A DNA stretch of 55,819 bases, taken from contig JAJDDY010000092.1 of assembly GCA_029260075.1 (NCBI GenBank), positions 1-55,819 of the forward strand, read 5' to 3'. A program made the position numbers and the translations under genes. Below the pieces are notes generated by a model. That model had not been told where the DNA came from. It was given only the letters and a program-made list of their open reading frames with translations, and did not search any database. This DNA comes from Phycisphaerae bacterium (GTDB taxonomy: Bacteria; Planctomycetota; Phycisphaerae; UBA1845). This document shows, in pieces, positions 26,950 through 37,475 of the stretch (position 1 is its first letter; every line of letters starts with the position of its first letter).

Positions 26950-29900
26950 TCAGTGGTTCGAATCAACCGTGTTATGGTCAGCGCCAACCGCAGTCGGCGA
27001 GTGCCCAAGGCACCGACCCAACTCAAAACGTAATTCCGCCAGACATTCGTCCGCGCCGCTTAGGGATCCGGCGCGACCCATCTCCTCTAATCGGGCGGCG
27101 GACTTCCGAAATCGTTCGGCGCCACAGTACGCAGCGGCTCCTTTCAGGCCATGTGCCAAGCGAGTCGTCTCGCCAACATCTCCATCGGTAACAAGCTGCG
27201 TAAGTTGGTCGAGTTCCGACGGCGCGGCAGCGAGAAACTTATCGACCAACTTCTGTACGAAGTCCCGGTCACCGCCCCAGCGTTTCAGCACTGTGTCCAT
27301 ATCGAACGGGGACGGCGTGTCAACGGCGCAACTGCCGGGCTGGGCGTCTGAAGTTAGATCGTCGCCTACTGGGCCACTCGATTCTGAATCCGAGGAAGTC
27401 ATTTCTTTTTTCTCCGTGATTACGAGATGAGATTCTATAGCTTCGATCAATTGGCCTGGATCGAACGGCTTGGCGATATGGTCGTCCATCCCCGCGCCAA
27501 TACACTGCTCACGATCGCCTTTCAGCGCGTTGGCCGTGAGCGCAAGGATCGGAGTCCTCAGTGAGGCTGGTGCATCTTTCTCGTTTTCTTGTTCGATGCG
27601 CCGAATCTCGCGCGCGGCCTCGAAACCGTCCATCTCCGGCATCTGGCAGTCCATAAGAATTAGATCGAAATCTCCGTTGCGCCACGAATCGACAGCGTCC
27701 CGACCGTTCGCCACAATCTCGTGGGAATAGCCCGCTTGAGAAAGAACTTGCCGAAGCACCTCCTGACCGATTTCGTTATCCTCCGCGGCGAGGATTTTGG
27801 AACCGGTCGTCCGAGGTCGCAGAGTAGAGCACTGGTTCGAATCCGTGGTCTCATCGAGTTCGTGGCTCGCGTCGACTCGAGCACACGCCAAGCCGTGCGA
27901 AACGGCATCCAACAATTGAGATTGTCTGATCGGTTTGGACAGCCAAGCCGAAAAACCAAGGGCATTCATCTCCTTCTCGTCACCAATTATCCCCGCGGAC
28001 GTCAGCAGCAGCAGAACGGTGTCTCTGATTTTCGGATCGCTCTTGACGGCCCGCGCGACTTGTTCGCCATCCATGCCCGGCATCTGAAGATCGATGATAG
28101 CCATTGCGAACGGATACTTGGACTCGGCCGCTCTGCGCAACGCTGCGAGCGCGTGCTCCCCGTCTGGAGCAAGCTCGTGTGCGATCCCGAAACAGGCCAA
28201 CTGTTCGTCCAGAATCTCACGGTTGGTGGCGTTGTCGTCGACACCAAGTATCCGCACATGGCGAAAATCACTCGGGATCAGCAACGGACTAGCAGTCCGT
28301 AGCCCTTTCTGTAACTTCACGGAGAACCAGAACGTCGATCCAGGCTCCGTTCCGCTAATCGCACCAATTTCACCGCCCATCATCTCGACAAGCTGTTTGG
28401 AGATGGCTAAGCCAAGTCCTGTACCGCCAAATCGGCGCGAGTGCGAGGCATCGAGCTGGGAAAAGCTCTGAAAGAGCGACTCCTGCTTGTCCGCCGGAAT
28501 ACCAATTCCCGTGTCCGTAACAGAAACTCGAACTATTGCACTCGATTCATTCTCATCGTCCACAACAGCTCGAATAACGATCTGACCATGTTCGGTGAAC
28601 TTGATAGCATTCGAGACGAGGTTCGTCAGGACTTGCTGAATGCGGCCCGGATCACCACGTACCGCAGTAGGAACTGCAGGATTCACACCGACCGTCAGCT
28701 CCAAGCCCTTCTGTTCGGCTTGCGGTCCGAGGAGCGTCGCAACGCATTCTACGCTGTCGCGGAGATCAAAGTCGGTGACCTCGAGTTCGAGTTTTCCGGC
28801 TTCGATTTTTGAAAAATCCAAAATGTCGTTAATGAGGCGGAGCAGAATATCGCCCGATGCCTTAACGAGGCCTGCCTGTTTCTTTTGTTCGGGCGTTAGT
28901 CCTGATCCGAGCAAGAGCTCGGTCATCCCAATGATGCCGTTGAGCGGCGTTCGCAGCTCATGGCTCATCGTGGCCAGGAAGTCTCCCTTGGCGCTGCTGG
29001 CCGCTTCCGCCACTCTCTCTGCCTCGCGCCGTTCTTCCACTTCGTGAACTAGGGTGTCATTGGTCCTCGCCAGATCGGTGGTGCGCTCGCCGACCAACTC
29101 TTCCAGGTTGTCACGGTGTTTCCGAAGCTCCGATTCAGTCTTTCGGAGCGACTCTTCTGCTTTCTTGCGTTCAGTAATGTCTTGTTTCACCGCAAGGAAG
29201 TGCGTAATTGAGCCCTCCGAGTCTCGAATAGGACAGATGGAAGATTCCTCCCAATACAGCTCACCGCTTTTCTTCTTGTTTTCGAACGCCCCGGTCCATA
29301 TTCTGCCGGCGAGGATTGTATCCCAGAGCTTCTTGTATGATGCCTTCGGCCTGTTGCCGCCTTTGAGTATTCGCGGATTCTGACCGATGGCTTCCTCGGC
29401 AGTGTAGCCTGTGACAACGGTGAATCTGGGGTTGACGTACTCGATTGTTCCCTTCGTATCTGTGATTACGACCGATGCGGGGCTTTGTTCCACGGCAACG
29501 GACAGCTTTCGAAGCCTCGCCTCCGCGCTCTTACGCATGGTGACGTCTCGCAGCATTCCAATGGCATGCCACCGCCCCTTGACCTCCACGGCAGATAGGG
29601 AGACTTCTACAGGGAATTCTTCGCCGCTCTTCCTCATCGCAAGGAGTTCGGTTGTCTTGCCTACGACGGTACCGCGCCCGCACTGTTGAAACTCGGGCCA
29701 TGCCCGGTAGTGCGCCGCGCGAAACCGCTCGGGGACGATTAATCCGGCTGAGTGGAGCTGTTTCCCGATGACCTCTTCTCGCTGATATCCAAATATCACC
29801 GTAGCGGCATCATTCCAGTATGAAATGTTACCGTCTCCATCCATCATAATGATCGCATCTTGGGCGGTAGCACTGATGCTTCTGAACTTCTCTTCGCTCT

Positions 29901-30948
29901 CGCGCAGTGATTCCTCTGCCTGTTTCTGCTTGGTGATGTCCTGGGCAACGCATACGATCGCTCGAATTGTGCCGTCACTGTCACTCATGACGGACCCTGA
30001 CATCAGCACGGGAATCTTGTCGCCACCCTTGGCGAGGAGTGGTTTCTCGATGTTTCTGATAAAGCCGTCCTTCACGAGTCGGCGGAGTACGGTCCGAGTG
30101 AACGGTAGGGCTTCTTGGGATACGATAAGGTGAGTGGTGTCTTCTCCTTCTCCTTCTCCTTCTCCTTCTCCTTCTCCTTCTCCTTCGGAGAATACCAATC
30201 CTGCCGAGTGTCCGATCAACTCTTCTTCTCGATAACCCAGTAGTCTACAGGTTGCCTCATTGACCGTGACGATCTTGCCATCCGGTGCAACGACGATCAG
30301 CATGTCGATCATTGAATGGATGATGTTGTCGGTGTAGTCCTTCGCTCCTCGCAGCGCCTCCCGCGTCGCTTCCGCCCCCTTTCGGGCTTGCTCGGCATCC
30401 TCGATCATGCCCATGGCGACGCGGCGGCTCCTCTCCAGCTCGATCGTCTGTTGCTCGAGTTCGGCGGTACGGGCCGCCGACGCCTCCTCCGCCCGGACGC
30501 GCTTGGCGATCTCCGATTCCAGGTTGAGGGCGTACTCGCGCTGTCGCATCCAGAGTTGTAAGACGCGTTCGCCAGCCCGCACGCGCGCGAGCAAGACTGT
30601 GGGGTGAACGGGTTTGACCAGATAGTCGTTGGCGCCTGCATCCAGCCCGGCCGCAATCTCGTCCGGTTCGGCGTTACCTGTTATCAGGATCGAATGGACG
30701 TCATCGCCAAGTTCTGAGTCGCGGATCTTTCGGCAGAGCTCAGGGCCCGTGATGCCCGGCATGTCCCAATCGGCCAGGAGGATCACGGGTTTGTGGCGCT
30801 GAACCAGGATCAGAGCTTCGTCGCCATCTACGCACGTGATGACTTTGAACCCGGACCTCGTGAGGCGCGCTTCCAGCAACCTCAACGTGGAGGCATCGTC
30901 GTCGGCCACAACAACAGGGAATTCCTTCATGAATCGTGCCTTCATCAC
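26950..30948 (-). CDS. Hybrid sensor histidine kinase: REC-PAS-PAS-PAS-HisKA-HATPase-REC-REC-HPt
   Basis: 1332 residues. In order: a receiver with Asp60 (LLADWDMPG); three PAS/PAC domains (about 205-620); HisKA with phospho-His663 in [15 protein letters not shown]; an ATPase with DTGIGIP and [12 protein letters not shown] boxes; two more receivers ([13 protein letters not shown], then [16 protein letters not shown]); and a C-terminal HPt domain ([15 protein letters not shown]). It has no membrane helix, so it senses in the cytoplasm, probably taking input both through PAS ligands and through its own N-terminal receiver. The BarA/TorS-style relay would pass phosphate to the two response regulators encoded downstream. 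A second start (MKEF at 30930) is also possible. The first PAS domain carries an acidic (Gly-Glu) repeat encoded by a hexanucleotide repeat. Confidence 0.95.
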   Translation of the reverse strand: MMKARFMKEFPVVVADDDASTLRLLEARLTRSGFKVITCVDGDEALILVQRHKPVILLADWDMPGITGPELCRKIRDSELGDDVHSILITGNAEPDEIAAGLDAGANDYLVKPVHPTVLLARVRAGERVLQLWMRQREYALNLESEIAKRVRAEEASAARTAELEQQTIELERSRRVAMGMIEDAEQARKGAEATREALRGAKDYTDNIIHSMIDMLIVVAPDGKIVTVNEATCRLLGYREEELIGHSAGLVFSEGEGEGEGEGEGEGEDTTHLIVSQEALPFTRTVLRRLVKDGFIRNIEKPLLAKGGDKIPVLMSGSVMSDSDGTIRAIVCVAQDITKQKQAEESLRESEEKFRSISATAQDAIIMMDGDGNISYWNDAATVIFGYQREEVIGKQLHSAGLIVPERFRAAHYRAWPEFQQCGRGTVVGKTTELLAMRKSGEEFPVEVSLSAVEVKGRWHAIGMLRDVTMRKSAEARLRKLSVAVEQSPASVVITDTKGTIEYVNPRFTVVTGYTAEEAIGQNPRILKGGNRPKASYKKLWDTILAGRIWTGAFENKKKSGELYWEESSICPIRDSEGSITHFLAVKQDITERKKAEESLRKTESELRKHRDNLEELVGERTTDLARTNDTLVHEVEERREAERVAEAASSAKGDFLATMSHELRTPLNGIIGMTELLLGSGLTPEQKKQAGLVKASGDILLRLINDILDFSKIEAGKLELEVTDFDLRDSVECVATLLGPQAEQKGLELTVGVNPAVPTAVRGDPGRIQQVLTNLVSNAIKFTEHGQIVIRAVVDDENESSAIVRVSVTDTGIGIPADKQESLFQSFSQLDASHSRRFGGTGLGLAISKQLVEMMGGEIGAISGTEPGSTFWFSVKLQKGLRTASPLLIPSDFRHVRILGVDDNATNREILDEQLACFGIAHELAPDGEHALAALRRAAESKYPFAMAIIDLQMPGMDGEQVARAVKSDPKIRDTVLLLLTSAGIIGDEKEMNALGFSAWLSKPIRQSQLLDAVSHGLACARVDASHELDETTDSNQCSTLRPRTTGSKILAAEDNEIGQEVLRQVLSQAGYSHEIVANGRDAVDSWRNGDFDLILMDCQMPEMDGFEAAREIRRIEQENEKDAPASLRTPILALTANALKGDREQCIGAGMDDHIAKPFDPGQLIEAIESHLVITEKKEMTSSDSESSGPVGDDLTSDAQPGSCAVDTPSPFDMDTVLKRWGGDRDFVQKLVDKFLAAAPSELDQLTQLVTDGDVGETTRLAHGLKGAAAYCGAERFRKSAARLEEMGRAGSLSGADECLAELRFELGRCLGHSPTAVGADHNTVDSNH
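30141..30186. repeat. Hexanucleotide microsatellite (CTTCTC) x 7.7 within the hybrid kinase gene
   Basis: Perfect tandem copies of CTTCTC over 46 bases, encoding an alternating Gly-Glu run in a surface loop of the first PAS domain. Because the unit is six bases, copy-number change would add or remove two residues without changing the frame. Confidence 0.95.
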
Positions 30949-31020
30949 GGCCTTGACCAGGCTGCTCCGATAATACTCCGAGGACCGCTTCGATTCTCAC
31001 GTCGCGAGCCCGCGTGCGGC

Positions 31021-31158
31021 TTACACATGCTCGTAGCTACGCGCCCGGCCCAACACGGCCAGCAAGTCGTTGACGTCCCGCTTCATCTCAAGGACAGGGT
31101 CCTCGCGGCCCATCATCAGTGCATTCACGATATCGGCGTAACTGGCCGGCGCGTTTCG
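31021..31158 (-). pseudogene. 3' end of a deleted regulatory gene upstream of the hybrid kinase
   Basis: A minus-strand frame between a TAG at 31159-31161 and a TAA at 31021 reads NAPASYADIVNALMMG, then REDPVLEMKRDVNDLLAVLGR, then ARSYEHV. The pattern of MGREDxVLEMKxxVNxLLxxLGRxxxY is a conserved C-terminal tail that I associate with sensor or PAS-containing proteins of signalling clusters, though I cannot name the family. Only 45 codons remain, lying upstream of and in the same direction as the signalling operon. The rest was probably removed when the IS630 region at 31406 arrived. Confidence 0.5.
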
Positions 31159-31405
31159 CTAAGGATCTGAAATGAGCATCCCCGCGATAGTCAAGGTCTT
31201 AGAGCATTATCAATCCAGTCGTAGCGCGTTAGAGCAGTACCAGTCCGTTCGTGGCGTCCTGTCTAGCGGAACGCCCGCTGAAGACGCACCTTCGTCCGCT
31301 ACAATTGGATAGGGCTTGCTCTAGGCTCCTGTTCGATTTGCGCGATCGGGGTGGTGTATGTAGGTTTCTCGCTGGTCCAATGGATGGGCCGGGAAGGAGC
31401 CTTGG

Positions 31406-32069
31406 ATGGGCGTTGCGTACGGACAAGATCTCCGGGATCGAGTGCTTGCGGCGTACGACCGTGGGATGAAAACCAAACAAATCGCAGAGCTTGTTGAAGT
31501 GAGTTCGTCGTGGGCGCGTCGGGTCAAGCAGCGTCGGCGTGAGACCGGCGAGACGGCGCCGAGGCCACGCGGTGGCGCGACGATCATCAAGATCGACCTC
31601 GATCGGCTCGGAGCGTTGGTCAAGCGGCGACCGGACGCCACGATGAAAAGAACGTCATGGCCTGCTCGGCGTCGATTGCGTGGAGTCGGCGGTGGGTATG
31701 GCCCTCAATCGCCTGGGGTTGTCTTTCAAAAAAACGATCCATGCAGCGGAACAAGACCGCCCGGACGTAGCCCGACGCCGGGCCGCATGGAATCGAATCC
31801 AGCCGAAAATCAACGCCAAACGTTTGGTTTTCATCGACGAAACTTGGAGCAAGACGAACATGACACGTCTGCGTGGCCGGTCGCCGCGCGGGCAGCGTCT
31901 GATCGACAAAACACCGCACGGCCATTGGAAGACCACGACCCTGATCGCCGCGCTGGGCATCGGTGGGATGCGTTGTTCGACCGTCGTGGACGGCGCCGTC
32001 AACGGGGACGTGTTCGAGGCATTCGTCGAACAGGTTCTCGTTCCCGAACTTCAGTCCGGCGATGTGGTG
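31406..32069 (+). pseudogene. IS630-family transposase, frameshifted and 3'-truncated
   Basis: GGAAGGAG precedes the ATG at 31406. The first frame gives the helix-turn-helix DNA-binding part (MGVAYGQDLRDRVLAAYD, then ELVEVSSSWARRVKQRR). At an AAAA run (31646-31649) the homology shifts frame by one base to KERHGLLGVDCVESAVGM and on to ALNRLGLSFKKTIHAAEQ, the first catalytic Asp in LVFIDETWSKT, and GHWKTTTLIAALG. Homology stops abruptly after QSGDVV (about 32069), just before the second catalytic Asp and the final Glu, so the transposase is inactive. The shift at AAAA could be a mutation or an ancestral programmed frameshift. About 230 bases follow with no recognisable content. Confidence 0.85.
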
Positions 32070-32300
32070 AACGCGCGCGCACGCCTGCCGAGACCCTATT
32101 CAGAGGAGTTGATATGTTCTCAATCGTTCGCTGCGTCCCGTCCTAGTATTTGCCGGCCGAGGCTATAGTGCTCGACGGTCGCGCCGCGTCGAGTTTCTTG
32201 TCCGCGTGATTGAGCGACAACGCTACTTCCTATTTTGGGAACATATCACTGCGAACTCCGGTTCTGGGTTATACGTCATTTGCTCGCTGTCGATGATTCC

Positions 32301-34256
32301 CTACGGCTGCGTATTCGCCGTCGTCCCCATCGTCGGCAGCACACCCACGCGAAGTTGCGTGGCGTGTTCCGGGCTACTGTAGATACGTTGCGTGGCCTTA
32401 ACGAAGTCTTCTTCGTTGGCCAGGAAGATGTTGTCCACGAACGTTTGCGGGTTGCGGTCCACGAGGGGGAACCAGGTGCTTTGTATTTGCACCATGATTC
32501 GATGGCCCTTTCGGAACGTGTGTAGCACGTCTAACAATTCAAGGTTGATGTTCGTTGGTTCGTTGGGTGTGAACGGTTTGGGGTGAACGTTGCTGTCACG
32601 GAAGCGCCCGCGGATCACCTCGCTGCGCACCATCATCTGATAGTTCCCCATGTGCATGCGTTTGGGAATATCGTCATAGTCTTCCGCGTCAGGCGGTAGC
32701 ACATCGATAAGCTTCACGACCCAGTCAGAATCGCTTCCGGAGGTAGACACCCAGAGGTCCGCCACAATCGGTCCCGCCAGCGTGGTGTCCTCGTCGAGCA
32801 CTTCAGTTTGATAGACCAGCACGTCGGGTCGTCGTCCGGCGAATCGTTGATCGTCGGTCATGTACGCTCGCGTCATACCGATTGCGACAGCCTCCGTGAA
32901 CGGCACGGGGTTGGCCGGGTCGCTGACGTATTCGTCGTACGCCGGTTGGTCGTTCGATGGTGGGTCGAAATCCAATCCTCCTCCTCCGTGCAGAAATAAG
33001 CTCTTGGATTCAAGCTCGACCGGAGGCCAATGGTCGAAGGTTCGCCATCGGTTCGCACCCGTTTCAAAGACATAGGCTTCGGGAAGATTCGCCGTACCTT
33101 CGTCTTTGAGAAACTGTTTGAAGAAGGGCAGTTCGATGTGCTCTTGATAGAACTCCGACGCGTTGGATCCGAAGTAGGCATGGCCGAGATGGTCACCCTT
33201 GCCGCGTGCCCACCCGCCGTGCGCCCATGGGCCGATTACGAGTGTGTTGACGACGTCTGGGTTTCTTGCCTCTACGCTGTGATAGATCTTGAACGTTCCG
33301 TAGAGGTCTTCGGCGTCGAACCAACCGCCAACGGTCATGACCGCCGGCGCCACGTTGTTGAGGTGCGGCAAAATGTCTCGCCGTTGCCAAAACGCATCAC
33401 GGTTATGATGTTCGACGTGGTTGTTCCACATGGCTATCTCGTCGTGGAAATATCGTTCGTTGGCGTTGCCCAGCGGACCGAGGTCCATGAAGAATTGATA
33501 GCCGTCGGGCGTGCCGTGCTTGAACCGCTCGCCCCACTCGGTCGTCGGTTCCGGCCGGGCTTGGCCGAAGGTCGCCATGAAGTTGAACGCGTGCGGTAGG
33601 AAGAAAGCTCCGTGGTGATGGAAATCATCGAACCACCAGTCGGCGATCGGCGCCTGTGGCGATACGGCTTTGAGGGCCGGATGGGCGTCGATCATGCTCG
33701 AAGCCGCATAAAAACCGGGATAGGAGATGCCCCACATCCCGACGCGACCGTTGTGACGTTCTACGTGGTTTAGTAGCCACTCGATCGAGTCGTACGCGTC
33801 TGACGATTCGTCGACTTGTGATTGGCTTTCCTTGTTGTCTATATGCGGCGTCATGTTCTTGAACGTTCCCTCAGAGAGGAATCGTCCGCGAACATCTTGA
33901 TAGACGAAGATGAAGCCTTCCTTGGTGAAGTGCATGCCGGAGCCAAGCGTGTTGCGGTATTCGTCTTCGCCGTACGGTCGACAACTGTAGGGCGTGCGAA
34001 ACATGATCATGGGGTAGGTTTTTGACCGATCCTTCGGCGTGTAGACAGCCGTGAACAATTTCACGCCGTCGCGCATCGGGATGTTGTATTCGCGTTTGAC
34101 GTAGTGCTTGCGCACGTAGGCCGCGTTTGCGGCCCTACGGTGTTGGGCGTCTGTCTTGATCGCGCCGGTCGACGCGCACCCGGTCAGGTGAGACGTGGCG
34201 CACAACGCGAGGATCCACACCGTCGTACGCCTATTGGTCCATTTGCTCGGCTGCAT
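32301..34256 (-). CDS. CocE/NonD-family hydrolase (X-Pro dipeptidyl-peptidase-like) lipoprotein
   Basis: The start chosen is the ATG at 34256, which has AAGGAG 8 bases upstream and begins a lipoprotein signal (ILALCATSHLTGC, Cys27); an open frame extends further up but without support. The 651-residue product has the S15/CocE alpha/beta-hydrolase domain: DGVKLFTAVYTPKD, the oxyanion region YQDVRGRFLSEG, nucleophile Ser178 in GISYPGF, an acidic GGWFDAEDLYG and the His in GPWAHGGW. The C-terminal jelly-roll is present (ADLWVSTSGSDSDWVVKLIDV). Members cleave esters, cocaine-like substrates, glutaryl-acylated drugs or X-Pro peptides; the substrate here is unknown. It acts outside the cytoplasmic membrane. 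Confidence 0.92.
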   Translation of the reverse strand: MQPSKWTNRRTTVWILALCATSHLTGCASTGAIKTDAQHRRAANAAYVRKHYVKREYNIPMRDGVKLFTAVYTPKDRSKTYPMIMFRTPYSCRPYGEDEYRNTLGSGMHFTKEGFIFVYQDVRGRFLSEGTFKNMTPHIDNKESQSQVDESSDAYDSIEWLLNHVERHNGRVGMWGISYPGFYAASSMIDAHPALKAVSPQAPIADWWFDDFHHHGAFFLPHAFNFMATFGQARPEPTTEWGERFKHGTPDGYQFFMDLGPLGNANERYFHDEIAMWNNHVEHHNRDAFWQRRDILPHLNNVAPAVMTVGGWFDAEDLYGTFKIYHSVEARNPDVVNTLVIGPWAHGGWARGKGDHLGHAYFGSNASEFYQEHIELPFFKQFLKDEGTANLPEAYVFETGANRWRTFDHWPPVELESKSLFLHGGGGLDFDPPSNDQPAYDEYVSDPANPVPFTEAVAIGMTRAYMTDDQRFAGRRPDVLVYQTEVLDEDTTLAGPIVADLWVSTSGSDSDWVVKLIDVLPPDAEDYDDIPKRMHMGNYQMMVRSEVIRGRFRDSNVHPKPFTPNEPTNINLELLDVLHTFRKGHRIMVQIQSTWFPLVDRNPQTFVDNIFLANEEDFVKATQRIYSSPEHATQLRVGVLPTMGTTANTQP

Positions 34257-35190
34257 GTCTCGAACTCCTTGGTTTGTGTGGCGATGGGCGTCCGGCGGCC
34301 CGCGTGTCGGAAGCGCCGGCGCGGCGCGATTCAGTTCGCATCCTGCAGGGGATGATGGGCTATGGCGCACCATCGGTGGCTGGATTCGAATGGACGCATC
34401 CTGCTCTACGGGCCGCGTCGCGTCAATGGAGCGGGGCGACGGAATGTTGGACTGGTCATCTTCGGGGCGAGAAGTGCGGCGCCGCCACGTGTTACGCTGA
34501 AACGACGTCGGTCTTGTGTCGGGACTCAGGGCACTCGGGCGATGGGTCTTGAAGGAGTTCCAATCCGAAGCGGGTTTGTAGGCTGGGCGCGAACGCCGTT
34601 GCACTTGCACCGGTGAGGAATATCGGGCTTTCTGGGACGGAAGGTTTTCTTGTGGAAGGAATCATTCAGTCCGGCGCGTTCGGAGACGACTGCGATCCAC
34701 GGAGCGCGGACTTTCCTCTACCGACTTCTTCTCCTCGCGGTTAACAGCCTGTTGAACAAGCGTGGCACCGCCTTCCAGTCGGTGATCCATTAGCGACTTC
34801 CGCCTCTTAACGACCACAAACCGCGTCGTCACGGGCGGGTTCGCGGCGACGTGACTGAATACCAGCCTTGTTCAGCGGACTGTTCACGCAGCATTGCAGC
34901 GGACGATAATCCAGTCGGCGTCAATATGGCGAAATGCACATCTGCGATCGGGAGCGACCGTGCAATCGTGGCTGTCGGACTGGGTTCGTCGATCGCTGGG
35001 TTACCGGACGACTGGGCATCCCTGTCTGAGGTTTGCATGTGCGAAGCCCGTATCTTACTTCTTACATAGGCGTACTTGTTGTTGTTCCGGGTCTGCGTGA
35101 GCGCACGCCGGCGCGGGCGACGTTGCGCATAGCGGCTTCCGGTTCAGCGTCAATGTCGCTGACTGTGATCGAGAAGGAACGACGTAGTCC
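34257..35190. other. Intergenic region containing repeat copy 1
   Basis: About 930 bases between the divergently transcribed hydrolase and GGDEF genes. Several short frames exist but none has a recognisable product. The only structured content seen is the 119-base direct repeat at 34754-34872. No clear promoter was identified by eye. Confidence 0.5.
34754..34872 (+). repeat. 119-bp direct repeat, copy 1
   Basis: It starts GAACAAGCGTGGCACCG and ends CCAGCCTTGTT. It aligns without gaps to 37357-37475 at about 77 percent identity by eye. The 20 central bases GGGCGGGTTCGCGGCGACGT are identical. Its first part forms an imperfect hairpin (CACCG...CGGTG) also found at 49648. Confidence 0.8.
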
Positions 35191-37347
35191 ATGTGTAGTT
35201 TTCGTAATCGGTTCATTCTTTGCAGCGTAGTTCTGCTCGTTCTGTCCGGCGGATTGCTGGCGCTACAGGAAGTGGCGTGCAGCAGCGGTTCCGGTGGGCA
35301 TCCCTACGGCGCGACGGTTACTCCTCCCGATGTTTCTGCAGACTGGGATCATTGGCTTCCGGTCGTCGACGGCGTTGTGCGACGCGGATTATCGCTCTCG
35401 CTACTAAGTGGGATCGCGGTGACGCTCGGTTACATGTTCCTTCTCGTGCGAAGCCTGTGCGCAGAAATCGTCCTGCTTGCGGGACACGTTCGGCAGCTCC
35501 GGTCCGATGAGCGGCGTATCGATCCGTCCGATTTTGGTTTTGAGGAATCAACTGCGTGCGCCGTCGAGTTGTCGAGTATTGGTCGTTGGCTTTGCAATGA
35601 GCAGGGGCGGTTGACCGACGACGCCTCGCGCGATCCGTTGACCGGCCTGCCGAATCGTCGCGTGCTTATGGAAACGCTCAAGCGTGAGACGTCCGCCGCT
35701 GTTCGTACGCGGTGGCCCCTTTCCGTCATCATGGTCGACCTTGATCACTTCAAACGCTTTAACGATACGTATGGACACCAAGCAGGCGACTATGTGCTTA
35801 AGCGGGCCGGTGAACGCATGGCCAGTTTGGTTCGGCAGATGGACATGGTGGCGCGATTCGGCGGCGAGGAATTCGCCGTCGTGCTTCCCAGAGCGAGCAT
35901 CGAACAGGCCATGCAAATCGCGTGGCAACTTTGCAACGCGCTGGAATGCGACCCGATCATATTCGAAGATCAGACGCTTAAGGTAACCGCAAGCTTCGGT
36001 GTGGCCGAGTTGCAAGTGTGCGGCGATACAGATGCGGATTCACTGGTCAAGTCTGCTGATGCCGCCCTCTATCTCGCAAAGGAGGGTGGACGTAATACTG
36101 TAGTGGCTGCGCTCAAGGCGGCCGACCGTGAATCTGCGGAACCAGACGCCGTAGATGCAGACAGCACAGCCGAATCGTCCGCGCCGACTGCCGGAGCGTC
36201 GCCCATAATCGACGCCGACACGATGGCCCTCATGGGTTCCACTTATTCCATTCTCCAAGTCATTCCGGAGACGCAGCGTGTGGCCACCGACATGCTCCAG
36301 CAGGTGGCGGCTACGCTCAATTGTGATCGCGTAGCACTATATGGCACGGACCAGCCGGGTAACGCCTTGGGCCCGGTAGCGTCTGTGGGCGTTCCGACGT
36401 ATCAGATGGAAAGCTATCCCTTGGTGACGCCCGAGCTCATCGACTGGTTCGAGCAGCAGCGGAAGTCTATTGGAACCGCGCAAGAGCGGTCCGTGGAGTT
36501 GCTCACCGTGGCGACGTCGTCCGGCGATGCATCTACACAATGCCTTAGGATTCCGTTGGTCGCGGCTGAGTCGCTCGTTGGTTTGGTCGAAGTGCCTGAT
36601 CTTTCCGTCGACTTCGCGATCACGCCTCGCCAACGCAGTCTATTGACAGCCGTGTGCTTGATCGGCGTTCGCGCCTTGCAGATTTCCGAGAACTTCATGA
36701 CCCAAGAGGACGCATGGAGCGGGCTTGTATCTACCCTTTGTCGCGTCTTGCACACGGAGCGACCTTACAAGTCTGACCACGCAGTTCGGGTCAGTCGCTT
36801 GGCCGCGGAAATCGGTGGTCAGCTCGGCATTCCTGAGGGCGATGAGTTACGACAAATCCGCATTGCGGCGATGATCGTCGATATTGGAGAGATCAACGTG
36901 CCCAAGCGCGTTCGTGACAAGAAGGGCAAGCTGCGGACGCACGAGCGCAGTCAGGTGGAGCACCACAGCGAAGACGGCTCGCAAATGATTGCCGAGGCGG
37001 CCAACATGGTACGTCTAGCAAGAATCGTTAGACACCACCACGAACACCACGACGGCGGTGGCTATCCCGATCGGTTGGCTGGTGAGCAGATACCCTTGGA
37101 GAGTCGAATCATCGCCGTCGCCGATGCGTTTGTGGCCATGACTTCCGATCGACCGTACCGCTCGCGGCTCACGCCGGTGGAAGCGGAGCGGCGAATCCTG
37201 GATGGCTTGGGGAGTCAGTTTGATCCTGCTGTGGTGAACGCGTTCCTTCAGTACCGCATGGCCGACGCGAAGCGGCTCGGCTCGACGGACGACATAGCTA
37301 GACCGCCCGAGATTGCGAATAGCGACTTCGCTGGAGTTCGAACATAG
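35191..37347 (+). CDS. Diguanylate cyclase with GAF and degenerate HD-GYP domain
   Basis: 718 residues. Two membrane helices (about 8-25 and 68-87) bound a short outer loop. The GGDEF domain (about 145-310) is intact: DPLTGLPNRR, DLDHFKRFNDTYGHQAGD and the catalytic FGGEEFAVVLPR, so it should make c-di-GMP. A GAF-like sensor lies at about 350-500. The C-terminal HD-GYP domain (about 525-700) keeps HHHEHHDGGGYPDRL and VADAFVAMTSDRPYR, but the expected HD-I-GK motif reads IVDIGEINVP, so the His metal ligand and the Lys are replaced. The phosphodiesterase half is therefore probably inactive or altered. The gene lies between two copies of a 119-base repeat. Confidence 0.92.
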   Translation: MCSFRNRFILCSVVLLVLSGGLLALQEVACSSGSGGHPYGATVTPPDVSADWDHWLPVVDGVVRRGLSLSLLSGIAVTLGYMFLLVRSLCAEIVLLAGHVRQLRSDERRIDPSDFGFEESTACAVELSSIGRWLCNEQGRLTDDASRDPLTGLPNRRVLMETLKRETSAAVRTRWPLSVIMVDLDHFKRFNDTYGHQAGDYVLKRAGERMASLVRQMDMVARFGGEEFAVVLPRASIEQAMQIAWQLCNALECDPIIFEDQTLKVTASFGVAELQVCGDTDADSLVKSADAALYLAKEGGRNTVVAALKAADRESAEPDAVDADSTAESSAPTAGASPIIDADTMALMGSTYSILQVIPETQRVATDMLQQVAATLNCDRVALYGTDQPGNALGPVASVGVPTYQMESYPLVTPELIDWFEQQRKSIGTAQERSVELLTVATSSGDASTQCLRIPLVAAESLVGLVEVPDLSVDFAITPRQRSLLTAVCLIGVRALQISENFMTQEDAWSGLVSTLCRVLHTERPYKSDHAVRVSRLAAEIGGQLGIPEGDELRQIRIAAMIVDIGEINVPKRVRDKKGKLRTHERSQVEHHSEDGSQMIAEAANMVRLARIVRHHHEHHDGGGYPDRLAGEQIPLESRIIAVADAFVAMTSDRPYRSRLTPVEAERRILDGLGSQFDPAVVNAFLQYRMADAKRLGSTDDIARPPEIANSDFAGVRT

Positions 37348-37356
37348 CGTCCTATG

Positions 37357-37475
37357 GAATAAGTGTGGCGCCGGCTTCCAGCCGGTGATCCATCAACGAT
37401 TTCCCCGTCATGACGTGGACCCAGTCCGTGGTCGCGGGCGGGTTCGCGGCGACGTACTTGAATACCAGACTTGTG
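37357..37475 (+). repeat. 119-bp direct repeat, copy 2
   Basis: It begins 9 bases after the GGDEF gene stop, with GAATAAGTGTGGCGCCGG and the palindrome ACCGGCT-like arm, here GCCGGCTTCCAGCCGGT, and ends CCAGACTTGTG. It is in the same direction and the same length as copy 1 at 34754. A shorter degenerate relative (GGGACCGGCGTTCCATCCGG) follows at about 37519-37538. Confidence 0.8.

Noticed and set aside
30141-30186. Tandem repeat considered as a CRISPR or VNTR array
   Set aside because: Six-base perfect units without spacers inside a coding frame; this is a simple microsatellite. No CRISPR array was seen in the window.
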